This document shows positions 7,923 through 16,590 of a stretch of DNA of 52,494 bases, in pieces. The notes below the pieces were generated by a model that ran no database searches, was not told where the DNA came from, and was given only the letters and a program-made list of their open reading frames with translations. The DNA is from Candidatus Hemicellulosilyticus sp. P3 (GTDB taxonomy: Bacteria > Bacteroidota > Bacteroidia > Bacteroidales > P3), in assembly GCA_001543385.1 (NCBI GenBank), contig LPNH01000016.1:1-52494 (forward strand). Direction: 5' to 3'. How positions within the stretch are numbered: position 1 is the stretch's first letter; the number at the start of each line of letters is the position of its first letter. Both the position numbers and the translations under genes were made by a program.

Positions 7923-10900
7923 TCAGAAGTTGTGGCCGAAGGAGAGGTAGAGTTGGGGGGTCGGATGGAGGGTGGAGGCGGCGAGGTCGAGGCTGACGGG
8001 ACCGAAGCGGGTGGTGTAGGCGTAGCGCAGAGCGGCACCGGTCTGGCCACGGAGGTCGGAGGGGTCGAAACGCATGAAGTGTTCGAGGTCGGGGGTGTGG
8101 TAGAGGTAGTTGCCGATGAGGGAGAGGTGGTGGCGCCCCAGACGCAGGCGAAGGTCGCAGCGCAGGATGAGGGCGGCGTCGCCGACGACGTGGGGGGCAA
8201 GGAGGCCGAGAAAGGGAAGCTGATGGTCGACGTAGCGTCCCGGCATGACACCGCCGACGAGGTTGCGGTGGGACCGGTGGGGGGTGTCGGAGGTGACGAG
8301 CCAGCGCATGGCAAGGGCGGGCACGAGGGTGACGGGACCGCCGCCGGGGGTGAGGTGGGTGGCGGCATGGAGGGTGATGTCGCCCCAACGGCTGTGGCGG
8401 AAAGAGGGCAAGCTGCCGGCGGCGGTGTCGGCGTTGAGGCTGACGGCAAGGCTGACGAGGCTGCCACGGGTGGCGAGGAGCGGCGCGTCGAGGTTGTCGT
8501 AGCGGGCGTGGAGAAAGAGGGTGAGGGTGCCGTTGTCGTGATGCGACGGGAGGTCGGCGGTGTCGCCCAACAGGGAACGGTAGTGTATGAGACGGTGGGA
8601 AAGGCCTCCCGAGAGGGAGAAGCGCAGGAGGCTGTAGTCGCTGAGGTAGAGACGGAAACGGTGGTCGTCGTAGTCGATGTGCTGCTGCAGGCCGGAGGGC
8701 TGTGTGAGGGTGTAGTCGGTACGGCCGTAGCGGTAGTCGAGGTTGAGGTTGCCGAGGGCGAAGCCGCTGAGGGAGCCGGCGGCGTAGAGACGCGGATTGT
8801 AGCTGAGACGGGCCCGAAGGTCGAGCTTGGCACCGGCAAAACGGTTGCGGCGCAGGCCCAGGTCGAGGAGTATGGAGGCGCTCTCTTCGCTGTCGTAGCG
8901 GAAGCCGAGACCGAAGGTGTGGGGCGCCTCGGGCTGGAGGCTGATGTCGAGCCGGTAGGTGTCGTAGCGGTTGGGCAGGCCAAGGACGGCGAGGGTGTCG
9001 CCACGAAGGCCGGTGCGATGGACCCGATAGGTGATGTCGCGCCAGGCTCCGGTGGCGGTGAGGATTTCGACGGCGCGGTCGAGGTCGGCGGCGGTGACGG
9101 GAAGCCCTTTGTCGAGACCGGTTTTGCGCAACAGCCACGGCTGCTCGGAGACGGGGGCGCCAATGAGGTTGACGGAGGAGAGGAGGATGGTGTCGGCGTA
9201 GAGGTTGACGGCACGCCGGCGGGAGCGGCCGCCGGCAGGATGGGCAGGGGCGGGACGACCGGCGAAGGCAAGGACGGCGGCTTCGTAGCCACGGCGGACG
9301 AGGGTGTCGACAGCGGCAGGGTTGAAGGAGAGGATGTGGTAGCCGCTGATGTCGGGACGGATGTAGATGTCGCAGAGCTGACGGTTGGAGGAGGTTTTTG
9401 CGGAGACGACGATGCTCATGAGCTGGCTGACGAGCTGGGGCAGGGTGCGCAGCCGCGAAGGGTCGGCGACGAGTTCGTCGCCGACTTCGACACCGATGAC
9501 GATGTCGGCACCCATGGCCCGGCAGATGTCGGCAGGGAAGTTGTTGACCATGCCGCCGTCGGCCAAGAGGAGGGTGTCGAGAACGACGGGGGCGAAGACT
9601 CCGGGAATGGCCATGCTGGCACGGATGGCCATGGGCAGACAGCCGGAACGAAGCACGACCTCGCCGCCGGTGCGGAGGTCGGTGGCGACGCAGGCAAAGG
9701 GGATGGGGAGACTGTCGAAGGAGCAGCTGTCGGTGTAGCCGACGCTGAGGTTGGCGAAGAGGTTGGTGAGGTTGGAGCCGCCGACGAAGGAGCTGGGCAG
9801 GGTGGAACCGACGCTGTCGGGGCTACGGAAGGAGAAGGGAACGGTGAAGAGCAGGCGGTCGGTGCGCTGACGGCTGGAGGAGGGAAGGTAGGCCCGACCG
9901 ACGCTGCCGGAGAGGTAGTAGGACCAGTCGATACGGGAGATGATGGTGTCGAGCTGGCGGGCATTGTAGCCAAGGGCGTAGAAGCCGCCGATGATGGCGC
10001 CCATGCTGGTGCCGACGACGCAGTGGACGGGGATGCCGTGGTCTTCGAGGTAGCGCAGGACCCCGATGTGGGAGGCTCCTTTGGCGCCTCCTCCGCCCAA
10101 AACGAGGCCAATGCGGGGAGCATGTGTGACGGTGTCGACAGGCACGGTGGAGACGATGGAACTGACGGGAGCCGTTGGACCCATTGAACCCATCTGACCC
10201 ACCTGTCCTTTTGCAGGGGCGGCGAGGGTGAGGAGCAGGGCGAGCGTCAGCGCGGCAGCGGTGCCGGAAGGGGTGTGGCTTTTGCGGGGGCCCCGATCGG
10301 GGGCGACGTAGCCAGGACGGAAGACGGCCCGCTGGCTGTAGAAGAGGATGGCGGAGAGGAGGGCGCCGAAGATGTCGCTGAGGGTGCAGCTGAACCAGAC
10401 TCCGGTGAGGCCGTCGGCACCGGAACGGACAAAGAGCAGGGGGACGAGGAACATCATGGGAACGAGAAAGAGCACCTGGCGCGAGAGGCTGGTGACGATG
10501 GCTATCCAGGGTTTGTCGATGGATTGGAAGAACTGGGAGTTGATGACGGTGAAGGCGATGAGGGGGAACATGACGGTGAGGTAGCGCATGGCGGGGATGC
10601 CGATGGAGATGAGGGTGGCGTCGGTGGTGAAGCAGCGCAGGATGAGGCGCGGGAAGCAGCAGCAGGCCAAGGTGCCGAGCAGACCGGTGAGAAGGCAGAC
10701 GGCCATGGTGAGGCGGTAGACTTGGCGCAGGCGGTGGGTGTGGCCGGCACCGTAGTTGTAGCCAGCGATGGGCTGCATGCCCTGGCAGATGCCCATCATG
10801 AGGAGGAAGACGATGAGGCTGGCGGAGTTGATGATGCCGTAGGTGCCGACGGCAAGGTCACCACCGTAGCGGAGGAGCTGGCGGTTGATGACGACGGCGA

Positions 10901-11705
10901 CACCGGAGGCGGCAAGGTTCATGAGGAAGGGGCTGACGCCGATGGCCAGGATGTTGCGGATGATGTAGGGGCGCGGCACCCAGGCGTGGCGACGGAAGAG
11001 GACGGTCGGCTGCCGGGAAGGGTCGCCGGACTTGCGGAAGCAACGGAAGCCGCCGGAGGGGATGAAGTGGAGGACGGAGAAGAGGGCGGCGACGGTCATG
11101 GAGACGGTGGTGGCCCAGGCGGCACCGGCGATGCCGAGGTGGAGCAGGGGGATGAAGAGGAGGTCGAGGAGGATGTTGAGGAGGGCGCCTCCGACGAGAA
11201 TCCACATGGATTTGGTGGGATGGCCGGAGGCACGGATGAGGCCGGTGAGGTTGAAGGTGAGGGTGGTGAGGAACATACCGGGAAGGACGATGTTCATGTA
11301 CTGGCGGGCGTAGGCGATGGTGTCGGGCGAGGCTCCGAAGGCGGAGAGAAGGGGATTCATGAAGAGGTAGCCGCCAGCGACGAAGAAGAAGCCGAAGAAG
11401 AAGGTGAGGAGCATGCTGTTGCCGAGGATTTTTTCGGCCCAGGGGAGGTCTTTGCGCCCGAGAACGATGCTCATACGCGCCGACGAACCGGCACCGACGA
11501 GGGAGCCGAAGGCGTGGATGATGTTCATGACGGGCAGTGTGATGGCTAAGCCGGCGATGGCCATGGGACCGACGTATTGGCCCAGGATGACACGGTCGGC
11601 GATGTTGTAGATGGAGGAGATGAGCTGCCCGACGATGGCAGGCATGGCGTAAGCCCAGAGCAGGCGCGGGATGGAACGGGTCTCGAAATCGTGCGGAGAG
11701 GGCAT
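7923..11705 (-). CDS. MATE transporter fused to a patatin/POTRA/Omp85-barrel protein (type Vd-like), 1,260 aa
   Basis: A single uninterrupted frame encodes two proteins that are normally separate. Residues 1 to about 465 are a complete MATE-family multidrug/Na+ antiporter (start MPSPHDFETRSIPRLLWAYAMP, multiple membrane helices). A short polar linker and a hydrophobic signal-peptide-like segment (residues 482-501, ending LAAPAKGQ) follow. Next comes a patatin phospholipase: oxyanion motif GGGGAKG (537-543), nucleophile elbow GTSMG with Ser567, catalytic Asp716 in DGGMVNNFP. A POTRA-like domain lies near 830-900, and an outer membrane beta-barrel resembling the BamA/FplA/PlpD group runs to a terminal Phe (LYLSFGHNF). 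Type Vd autotransporters have this patatin-POTRA-barrel order. The internal hydrophobic segment could act as a 13th helix or a cleavable signal, placing the patatin-barrel part in the envelope. No ATG lies between the MATE end and this segment, so separate initiation with a signal is unlikely. A true fusion or a deletion or assembly artefact are the alternatives. Confidence 0.85.
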   Translation of the reverse strand: MPSPHDFETRSIPRLLWAYAMPAIVGQLISSIYNIADRVILGQYVGPMAIAGLAITLPVMNIIHAFGSLVGAGSSARMSIVLGRKDLPWAEKILGNSMLLTFFFGFFFVAGGYLFMNPLLSAFGASPDTIAYARQYMNIVLPGMFLTTLTFNLTGLIRASGHPTKSMWILVGGALLNILLDLLFIPLLHLGIAGAAWATTVSMTVAALFSVLHFIPSGGFRCFRKSGDPSRQPTVLFRRHAWVPRPYIIRNILAIGVSPFLMNLAASGVAVVINRQLLRYGGDLAVGTYGIINSASLIVFLLMMGICQGMQPIAGYNYGAGHTHRLRQVYRLTMAVCLLTGLLGTLACCCFPRLILRCFTTDATLISIGIPAMRYLTVMFPLIAFTVINSQFFQSIDKPWIAIVTSLSRQVLFLVPMMFLVPLLFVRSGADGLTGVWFSCTLSDIFGALLSAILFYSQRAVFRPGYVAPDRGPRKSHTPSGTAAALTLALLLTLAAPAKGQVGQMGSMGPTAPVSSIVSTVPVDTVTHAPRIGLVLGGGGAKGASHIGVLRYLEDHGIPVHCVVGTSMGAIIGGFYALGYNARQLDTIISRIDWSYYLSGSVGRAYLPSSSRQRTDRLLFTVPFSFRSPDSVGSTLPSSFVGGSNLTNLFANLSVGYTDSCSFDSLPIPFACVATDLRTGGEVVLRSGCLPMAIRASMAIPGVFAPVVLDTLLLADGGMVNNFPADICRAMGADIVIGVEVGDELVADPSRLRTLPQLVSQLMSIVVSAKTSSNRQLCDIYIRPDISGYHILSFNPAAVDTLVRRGYEAAVLAFAGRPAPAHPAGGRSRRRAVNLYADTILLSSVNLIGAPVSEQPWLLRKTGLDKGLPVTAADLDRAVEILTATGAWRDITYRVHRTGLRGDTLAVLGLPNRYDTYRLDISLQPEAPHTFGLGFRYDSEESASILLDLGLRRNRFAGAKLDLRARLSYNPRLYAAGSLSGFALGNLNLDYRYGRTDYTLTQPSGLQQHIDYDDHRFRLYLSDYSLLRFSLSGGLSHRLIHYRSLLGDTADLPSHHDNGTLTLFLHARYDNLDAPLLATRGSLVSLAVSLNADTAAGSLPSFRHSRWGDITLHAATHLTPGGGPVTLVPALAMRWLVTSDTPHRSHRNLVGGVMPGRYVDHQLPFLGLLAPHVVGDAALILRCDLRLRLGRHHLSLIGNYLYHTPDLEHFMRFDPSDLRGQTGAALRYAYTTRFGPVSLDLAASTLHPTPQLYLSFGHNF

Positions 11706-11789
11706 GGGATGATTGGCGGGGTTGGGATCCAGGGTGACGGTGGTTTGTGCGGGACGGGAAGAGGGAACAGCACGGACGGCGGCGGCTTC

Positions 11790-12809
11790 TCAGGGTTCCG
11801 ACGGGACGACGGAGCGGGCGGGGTTGGCGTAGAGGGCGAGGAGGGCTTGTTTTTCTTTTTCGGTGTCGAGGCGGGCCAGACGCCGGTGGAGGAGTTCGGG
11901 GCGGAGGTTGGTGGGATGGAGGCGGTAGGCGGCGTGGATGCGGCGGTCGAGGAGCAGGGCGACCTGGCGCGGGTCGTCATGGCAGGCGGCAAGGTCGGCG
12001 GGGGTGAGGGGGTCGGCAACGGAGAGGTGGACGTGGCCTTTGGGCTGGGTGAGACCGGTGACAACGCTACGGGTGTCGTCGCCAGGGGCTTTGACGTAGG
12101 GCTGCGGAGCACAGGTTTCGCGGACTTTGAGGAGGTCGCAGGGCTCCCACTCGTAGGAGATGGCGACAGGAACGATGCATAGCGGGGCCAGGGCCTCGGC
12201 AAGGGTGACACCGCGCGGCGCGGAGAGGGCAAGCATCTTGACGATGGCGGGGTCGGTACGGTCGAGGCCGTCTTTGGTGCGCCCGTTGCGTTGCGCCACC
12301 CAGACGGACTGGCGCTCGAAGGTGAGGGCGCGGCGGATGAAGTCGGAGGTGGCGGAAAGGGAACGGTAGAAGTCGCGCGGGGTGCCGCCGCGCGGCACGC
12401 TGACAAGTTTGTTGAGCCGGCCGACGTCGGCCATGAGGGGGACACTGAGGAGGTTGGAGCCGAAGAGGACGTAGGGGGTGTCGTGGCCGGACCGGGCCAG
12501 GGCGTAGTCGAGGAGCATGGCGTCGAAGACGATGTCGCGATGGTTGGCTAAGAAGAGGTAGTGACGGCCGGGATCGAGATGCGGGGAGAGGGTGTAGGTG
12601 AAGCGGCTCATGGTGGTGGCGATGAGGTCTTCGACGCAGGGCAGCATGAGCCGGCGCTGGACGTCGGCGACGGTGTGGAGACCGGGTATGAGCGCCCGCA
12701 GGGCGGCACGGTCGGGGTGGTAGCGCCGGATGAGGGGCTCTGCGACGGGGTTGTCGAGGAGCCGCAACAGGGCGGGCTGGATATCGGTGTCGGTGTAGGG
12801 AAGGAGCAT
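11790..12809 (-). CDS. Putative glycerolipid acyltransferase (PlsB/PlsC-like), 339 aa
   Basis: This is a likely acyl-CoA/ACP-dependent acyltransferase of phospholipid synthesis. The key motif is LANHRDIVFDA with His90. Asp92 and Asp96 stand at positions near those of the classical H-x4-D motif, which is not perfectly matched. A second block, VSVPRGG followed by a long basic and aromatic stretch (VWVAQRNGRTKDGLDRTDP), corresponds to the substrate-binding motif region of glycerolphosphate acyltransferases. There are no obvious membrane helices and no signal peptide. The start is the ATG at 12809 (MLLPYTDTD). It lies 26 nt after gpsA, whose product makes glycerol-3-phosphate, so the pair plausibly act in sequence in phospholipid formation. 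The exact substrate (glycerol-3-phosphate or lysophosphatidate) is not decided by the sequence. Confidence 0.8.
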   Translation of the reverse strand: MLLPYTDTDIQPALLRLLDNPVAEPLIRRYHPDRAALRALIPGLHTVADVQRRLMLPCVEDLIATTMSRFTYTLSPHLDPGRHYLFLANHRDIVFDAMLLDYALARSGHDTPYVLFGSNLLSVPLMADVGRLNKLVSVPRGGTPRDFYRSLSATSDFIRRALTFERQSVWVAQRNGRTKDGLDRTDPAIVKMLALSAPRGVTLAEALAPLCIVPVAISYEWEPCDLLKVRETCAPQPYVKAPGDDTRSVVTGLTQPKGHVHLSVADPLTPADLAACHDDPRQVALLLDRRIHAAYRLHPTNLRPELLHRRLARLDTEKEKQALLALYANPARSVVPSEP

Positions 12810-12835
12810 GGGGTTGGGGTTTGAAGGGAGGTGGG

Positions 12836-13789
12836 TCAGGCGAGGTTGTGGACCAGACGGTGGAATTCGCGACGGGCACTGTTGCCTTGGTAGAGGATGC
12901 GGTAGAGGGCCTGGGCGATGGGCATTTCGACGCCGAGCTGGCGACAGAGGTGTTCGACGCTCTGGCTGGCGTAGTAGCCTTCGGCAACCATTTTCTGCAT
13001 GAGACGCGCCTCTTTGGGGCTGTAGCCCCGGCCGACGAGCTCGCCGAAGGTGCGGTTGCGGCTGTGTTGGGAGTAGCAGGTGGCAAGGAGGTCGCTGAGG
13101 TAGATGTAGTTGCTCATGTCGCGCTGGCGCCCGTCGGCGGTGTAGGCGCTGATGAAGCGCCCCATCTCGCGCAGGACGGCAGCAAGGAGAACGCCGATGA
13201 GGTTGTCGCCGTAGCCTAAGGAGAAGCCGATGCCGGCGACGATGGCGTAGATGTTTTTGAGGGCGGCGGCGACTTCGACACCACGCATATCGTCGCTGTA
13301 GACGGTGCTGAGGATGTCGCTGTCGAAAAGGTCGCGGATGTGCTCGGAGAGCTGGAGGTTGGAGGTGGCGACGGTGAGGTAGGTGAGGCAGCCCCGCGCC
13401 ACTTCTTCGGCGTGGGAGGGACCGCTGAGGACGCAGAGACGGCTGTCGCTGACGCCGTAGCGGTCGCTGAGCATACGGGTGACGGTGTGGCATTCCTGGG
13501 GAATGAAGCCTTTGACGGCGGAGATGATGTTTTTGCCGTCGATGTCGGCAGGCTGCAGGGGGGCGGCGGCGGAGATCAGGAAGGCGGAGGGGATGACGAC
13601 GAGGATGTCGTCGCAGGGTTCGACGACGGCACGGATGTCGCAGGAGACGGTGAGCCGACGGTGGCCTTCACGGAGGTCGGCGGCTTTCTCGGGGTCGCGG
13701 ACCCACCAGTAGATGCGACGACTGCTCTGGCGCATGAGGAGGTGTACGATTTCGGTGGCCCAACTGCCACTGCCAAGGATTGCTATCAT
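12836..13789 (-). CDS. gpsA: Glycerol-3-phosphate dehydrogenase [NAD(P)+] (GpsA)
   Basis: GpsA reduces dihydroxyacetone phosphate to sn-glycerol-3-phosphate for phospholipid synthesis in the cytoplasm. The 317-aa product starts MIAILGSGSWATE, the Rossmann dinucleotide motif GxGSWAT. It also has VLSGPSHAEEVA, the ALKNIYAIVAGI motif containing the catalytic Lys, and GDNLIG in the C-terminal substrate domain. The length is normal for the family. The start ATG at 13789 is fixed by the Rossmann motif directly at the N-terminus; upstream codons in the frame belong to a shadow of the M20 gene. It lies 58 nt after the M20 gene and 26 nt before the acyltransferase, consistent with one transcript. Confidence 0.95.
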   Translation of the reverse strand: MIAILGSGSWATEIVHLLMRQSSRRIYWWVRDPEKAADLREGHRRLTVSCDIRAVVEPCDDILVVIPSAFLISAAAPLQPADIDGKNIISAVKGFIPQECHTVTRMLSDRYGVSDSRLCVLSGPSHAEEVARGCLTYLTVATSNLQLSEHIRDLFDSDILSTVYSDDMRGVEVAAALKNIYAIVAGIGFSLGYGDNLIGVLLAAVLREMGRFISAYTADGRQRDMSNYIYLSDLLATCYSQHSRNRTFGELVGRGYSPKEARLMQKMVAEGYYASQSVEHLCRQLGVEMPIAQALYRILYQGNSARREFHRLVHNLA

Positions 13790-13847
13790 GGGTTTTGTGT
13801 GTTTCTTTTTTGGAAAGGGGCTCTGTGCGGAAGCACGGAGGCCGGGA

Positions 13848-15047
13848 TTATTTGTCGTGCAGGGGCGAGGCGAGGGCTTGCGCGGCGTTGTAGGCCACGA
13901 GACCGGCGGCAAGCTGGAGGCTGCGTTCGTCGATGAGGAGGTCGGGGCGGTGAAGGTTGCTGTAGGGGGTGCCGGGGGTGTGGACTCCGACACGGAAGTA
14001 GCAGGCCGGGATTTTCTGGGCGAAGAAGGCGAAGTCTTCGGCGGTCATACGCATGTCAAGCCATTGGACACGGTCGGCACCAAGGTAGGCGACGGCATTG
14101 TCGTGGACCCGCTGGGTGCAACGGTCGTCGTTGAAGAGGTAGGGGTAGCCGGGGTCGATGTAGAGGTCGCAACTGCCACCCATGCTTTCGGCCAGGCCGC
14201 AGCTGATGCGACGGATGAGGTCGTGGCACTGGTGGCGCCACTGTTCGTCGAAGGTGCGGATGATGCCTTCCATTTTCACTTCGTCGGGGATGATGTTGGT
14301 GCGCCCGTTGCCGTTGATTTTGCCGAAGGAGAGGGTGGTGGGCATGAGGGGGGAGGCGTTGCGCGAGACAAGCTGCTGGAGGGCGACGACGATGTGGCTG
14401 GCGATGAGGATGGGGTCGACGCTGAGGTGGGGGGTGGCACCATGCCCTCCCCTACCCCGAACGGTCCAGTAGAGCTCGTCGGTGGAGGCCATGTATTTGC
14501 CTTTGCGCATGCCGACGTAGCCGTAGTCCATCTCGGGCAGGCAGTGGAAGGAGTAGATTTCGTCGGGTGTGAGGCGGTCGAAGAGGCCGTCGTCCATCAT
14601 CATGCGGGCACCGCCGGGATACATCTCTTCGGAGGGCTCGAAGATGAGCATGACGGTGCCGCGGAGCCGCGGCTGCAATTCGACGAGGATGCGGGCGGCG
14701 CCAAGGAGGGAGGCGGTGTGCATGTCGTGACCGCAGGCGTGCATGACACCGGGGGTCTCGGAGGCGTAGGGCAGACCGGTGGCCTCGGTGAGGGGCAGGG
14801 CGTCGTAGTCGGCTCGCAGGGCGACGCAGCGGCTGTCGGGGTCGACACCGCCGCGGAGGAGGGCCATGCATCCGGTGCCACCGACACCGGTGCGGGGCTG
14901 CAAGCCCATGTCGCGCAGGCGGTCGGCGACGTAGGCCATGGTGCGGTGCTCTTGCTGCGAGAGCTCGGGGTGGCGGTGGAGCCAGCGGCGCCACTCGACG
15001 ATGTCGGGGGCGAAACGGGCGGCGAGGGTTTGGATGGAGGTTAACAC
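13848..15047 (-). CDS. M20-family amidohydrolase/peptidase (hippurate or N-acyl-amino acid hydrolase type)
   Basis: This zinc or manganese metallohydrolase removes acyl or other amide-linked groups from amino acids or short peptides in the cytoplasm. The HACGHDMHTA metal-binding motif lies near residue 105, FEPSEE carries the catalytic Glu pair, and HCLPE and the late NLHRPD segment complete the dinuclear site. A lid/dimerisation domain begins around GRGGHGATPHLSVDP. The N-terminal RRWLHRHPELSQQEH is typical. No ATG precedes the conserved N-terminus, and the best start is GTG at 15047 (VLTSIQTLAARF), giving 399 aa, normal for the family. It starts 44 nt after pyk. The substrate cannot be assigned. 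Confidence 0.9.
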   Translation of the reverse strand: MLTSIQTLAARFAPDIVEWRRWLHRHPELSQQEHRTMAYVADRLRDMGLQPRTGVGGTGCMALLRGGVDPDSRCVALRADYDALPLTEATGLPYASETPGVMHACGHDMHTASLLGAARILVELQPRLRGTVMLIFEPSEEMYPGGARMMMDDGLFDRLTPDEIYSFHCLPEMDYGYVGMRKGKYMASTDELYWTVRGRGGHGATPHLSVDPILIASHIVVALQQLVSRNASPLMPTTLSFGKINGNGRTNIIPDEVKMEGIIRTFDEQWRHQCHDLIRRISCGLAESMGGSCDLYIDPGYPYLFNDDRCTQRVHDNAVAYLGADRVQWLDMRMTAEDFAFFAQKIPACYFRVGVHTPGTPYSNLHRPDLLIDERSLQLAAGLVAYNAAQALASPLHDK

Positions 15048-15091
15048 GGGAACGGTTTTGTTAAGAGGTGGTGTACAAGGCCCGGTGAGGG

Positions 15092-16501
15092 TCAGACGGT
15101 CTCGATGGTCATGAAGTTGCTTTCGCCAGGGGTGGGACGGTTGTGGAAGCCGCCGCAGGTGATGATGATGTCGCCGGGCTGGAGACTGAGCCACTCGACG
15201 GCGACACGACGGCTCTGCTCAAGAACGGTGTCGGTGGAACCGAGGCTGTCGACGAGGAGGGTGTAGACGCCGTAGTTGAGGGAGAGCCCCCGCTCGACGT
15301 GCTCGTCTTCGGTGAGGACCATGATGGGACAGCTGGGCTCGAGGTTGCTGAGCAGACGGGCGCTGACTCCGCGTTTGGTGGGGACCATGATGACTTTGGC
15401 CCGAAGCTCGTTGGCGGAGGCGGCAACGTTGTAGCACATGGACTCGGCGATGGTGGTGGCTTTGCCTTTGGCGAAGACGTTGGCGTATTCGTGGGAGTTT
15501 TCGATGTGTTCGCAGATGCGTGCCATGTAGGCGACGGCTTCGACGGGGTATTGGCCGGTGGTGGTCTCGCCGGAGAGCATGACGGCGTCGGCGCCGAGGT
15601 AGACGGCGTTGGCGATGTCGGTGACTTCGGCGCGGGTGGGACGGGAGTTGTGTTTCATGCTTTCAAGCATCTCGGTGGCGATGATGCAGACTTTGTTGTG
15701 CTGACGGCAGGTGCGGACGATGCGTTTCTGGTAGACGGGAAGGTCTTCCATGGGGGCTTCGACACCGAGGTCGCCACGGGCGACCATGAGGCCGTCGGAT
15801 TCGAGGACGATGCTGTCGAGGTTGGCGATGCCGGTCTGACTCTCGATTTTGGCGATGACTCGCATGTCGGAACGACCCTGCTCGGCAAGGAGCTGTCGCA
15901 CCTGTCGCACGTCGTCGGCAGAGGAGACGAAGGAGCAGGCGAGGATGTCGCCGTCGTGGCTGCAGGCGTAGATGATGTCGGCACGGTCGGCGTCGGAGAG
16001 GAAGGGGATGCCTAAGGGCACACCGGGAACACTGACGCTTTTGCGGCTTTCGAGGTTGCCGCCTTTGTCGACACGACAGGTGACCCCGTCGGGTTCACAG
16101 CTGACGACGCTGAGTTCCATGAGCCCGTTTTCGAGGAGGATGCGGTGGCCGGGACGCAGGTTGTCGAGGACCTGGGGGTGGTTGAGCGAGAAGTGCTCGG
16201 CGTCGCCTTCGACGGGGGTACGGACGATACGGACGGTGCGTCCTTCGCAGAGAAGGGCGCCGCCCGGACGCATGGCGCCGTTGCGCAACTCGGGGCCTTT
16301 GGTGTCGTACATGATGCCGATGGTGCGGCCGGTGCGCCGGCGTACCTCACGGACGGCGGCGACGGCTTTTTGTTTTTCTTCGTCGGTGGCATGGGAGAAG
16401 TTGATGCGCGCGACGTTGGCGCCGGCCACCACCATGCGTTCGAAGATGTCGGGGTTGTAGCTGGCAGGACCGATACTGGTGACAATTTTGGTCTTTTTCA
16501 A
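15092..16501 (-). CDS. pyk: Pyruvate kinase
   Basis: Pyruvate kinase transfers phosphate from phosphoenolpyruvate to ADP, the last step of glycolysis. The 469-aa product opens with KKTKIVTSIGPAS, followed by ANVARINFSHA, MYDTKGPELR, the K/Mg-binding MVARGDLGVEAP block, ATEMLESM and the signature region TRAEVTDIANAV. The C-terminal allosteric-type domain runs to MTIETV. The start codon is TTG at 16501: the conserved N-terminus begins immediately after it and no ATG lies in frame upstream. The family length is usually about 470-480 aa, so the protein is complete. It follows ileS by 89 nt and precedes the M20 gene by 44 nt. Confidence 0.96.
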   Translation of the reverse strand: MKKTKIVTSIGPASYNPDIFERMVVAGANVARINFSHATDEEKQKAVAAVREVRRRTGRTIGIMYDTKGPELRNGAMRPGGALLCEGRTVRIVRTPVEGDAEHFSLNHPQVLDNLRPGHRILLENGLMELSVVSCEPDGVTCRVDKGGNLESRKSVSVPGVPLGIPFLSDADRADIIYACSHDGDILACSFVSSADDVRQVRQLLAEQGRSDMRVIAKIESQTGIANLDSIVLESDGLMVARGDLGVEAPMEDLPVYQKRIVRTCRQHNKVCIIATEMLESMKHNSRPTRAEVTDIANAVYLGADAVMLSGETTTGQYPVEAVAYMARICEHIENSHEYANVFAKGKATTIAESMCYNVAASANELRAKVIMVPTKRGVSARLLSNLEPSCPIMVLTEDEHVERGLSLNYGVYTLLVDSLGSTDTVLEQSRRVAVEWLSLQPGDIIITCGGFHNRPTPGESNFMTIETV

Positions 16502-16590
16502 TGTGGGCGGATTTAGGTTGTTGTTTGAGTGTGTGTGAGGACTGCAGGGGCTTTCACCGGACTGCAGGGGGTGTGGGTCTTGACGGGGGA

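Noticed and set aside
7867..9138. Upstream extension of the murB frame
   Set aside because: It is an Arg/Pro/His-rich shadow of the patatin/barrel gene; the MurB fold begins at the ATG at 7866.
7878..10187. Plus-strand frame of 769 codons opposite the patatin/barrel part
   Set aside because: GNN-codon-rich shadow with no domain; the minus-strand frame has catalytic motifs.
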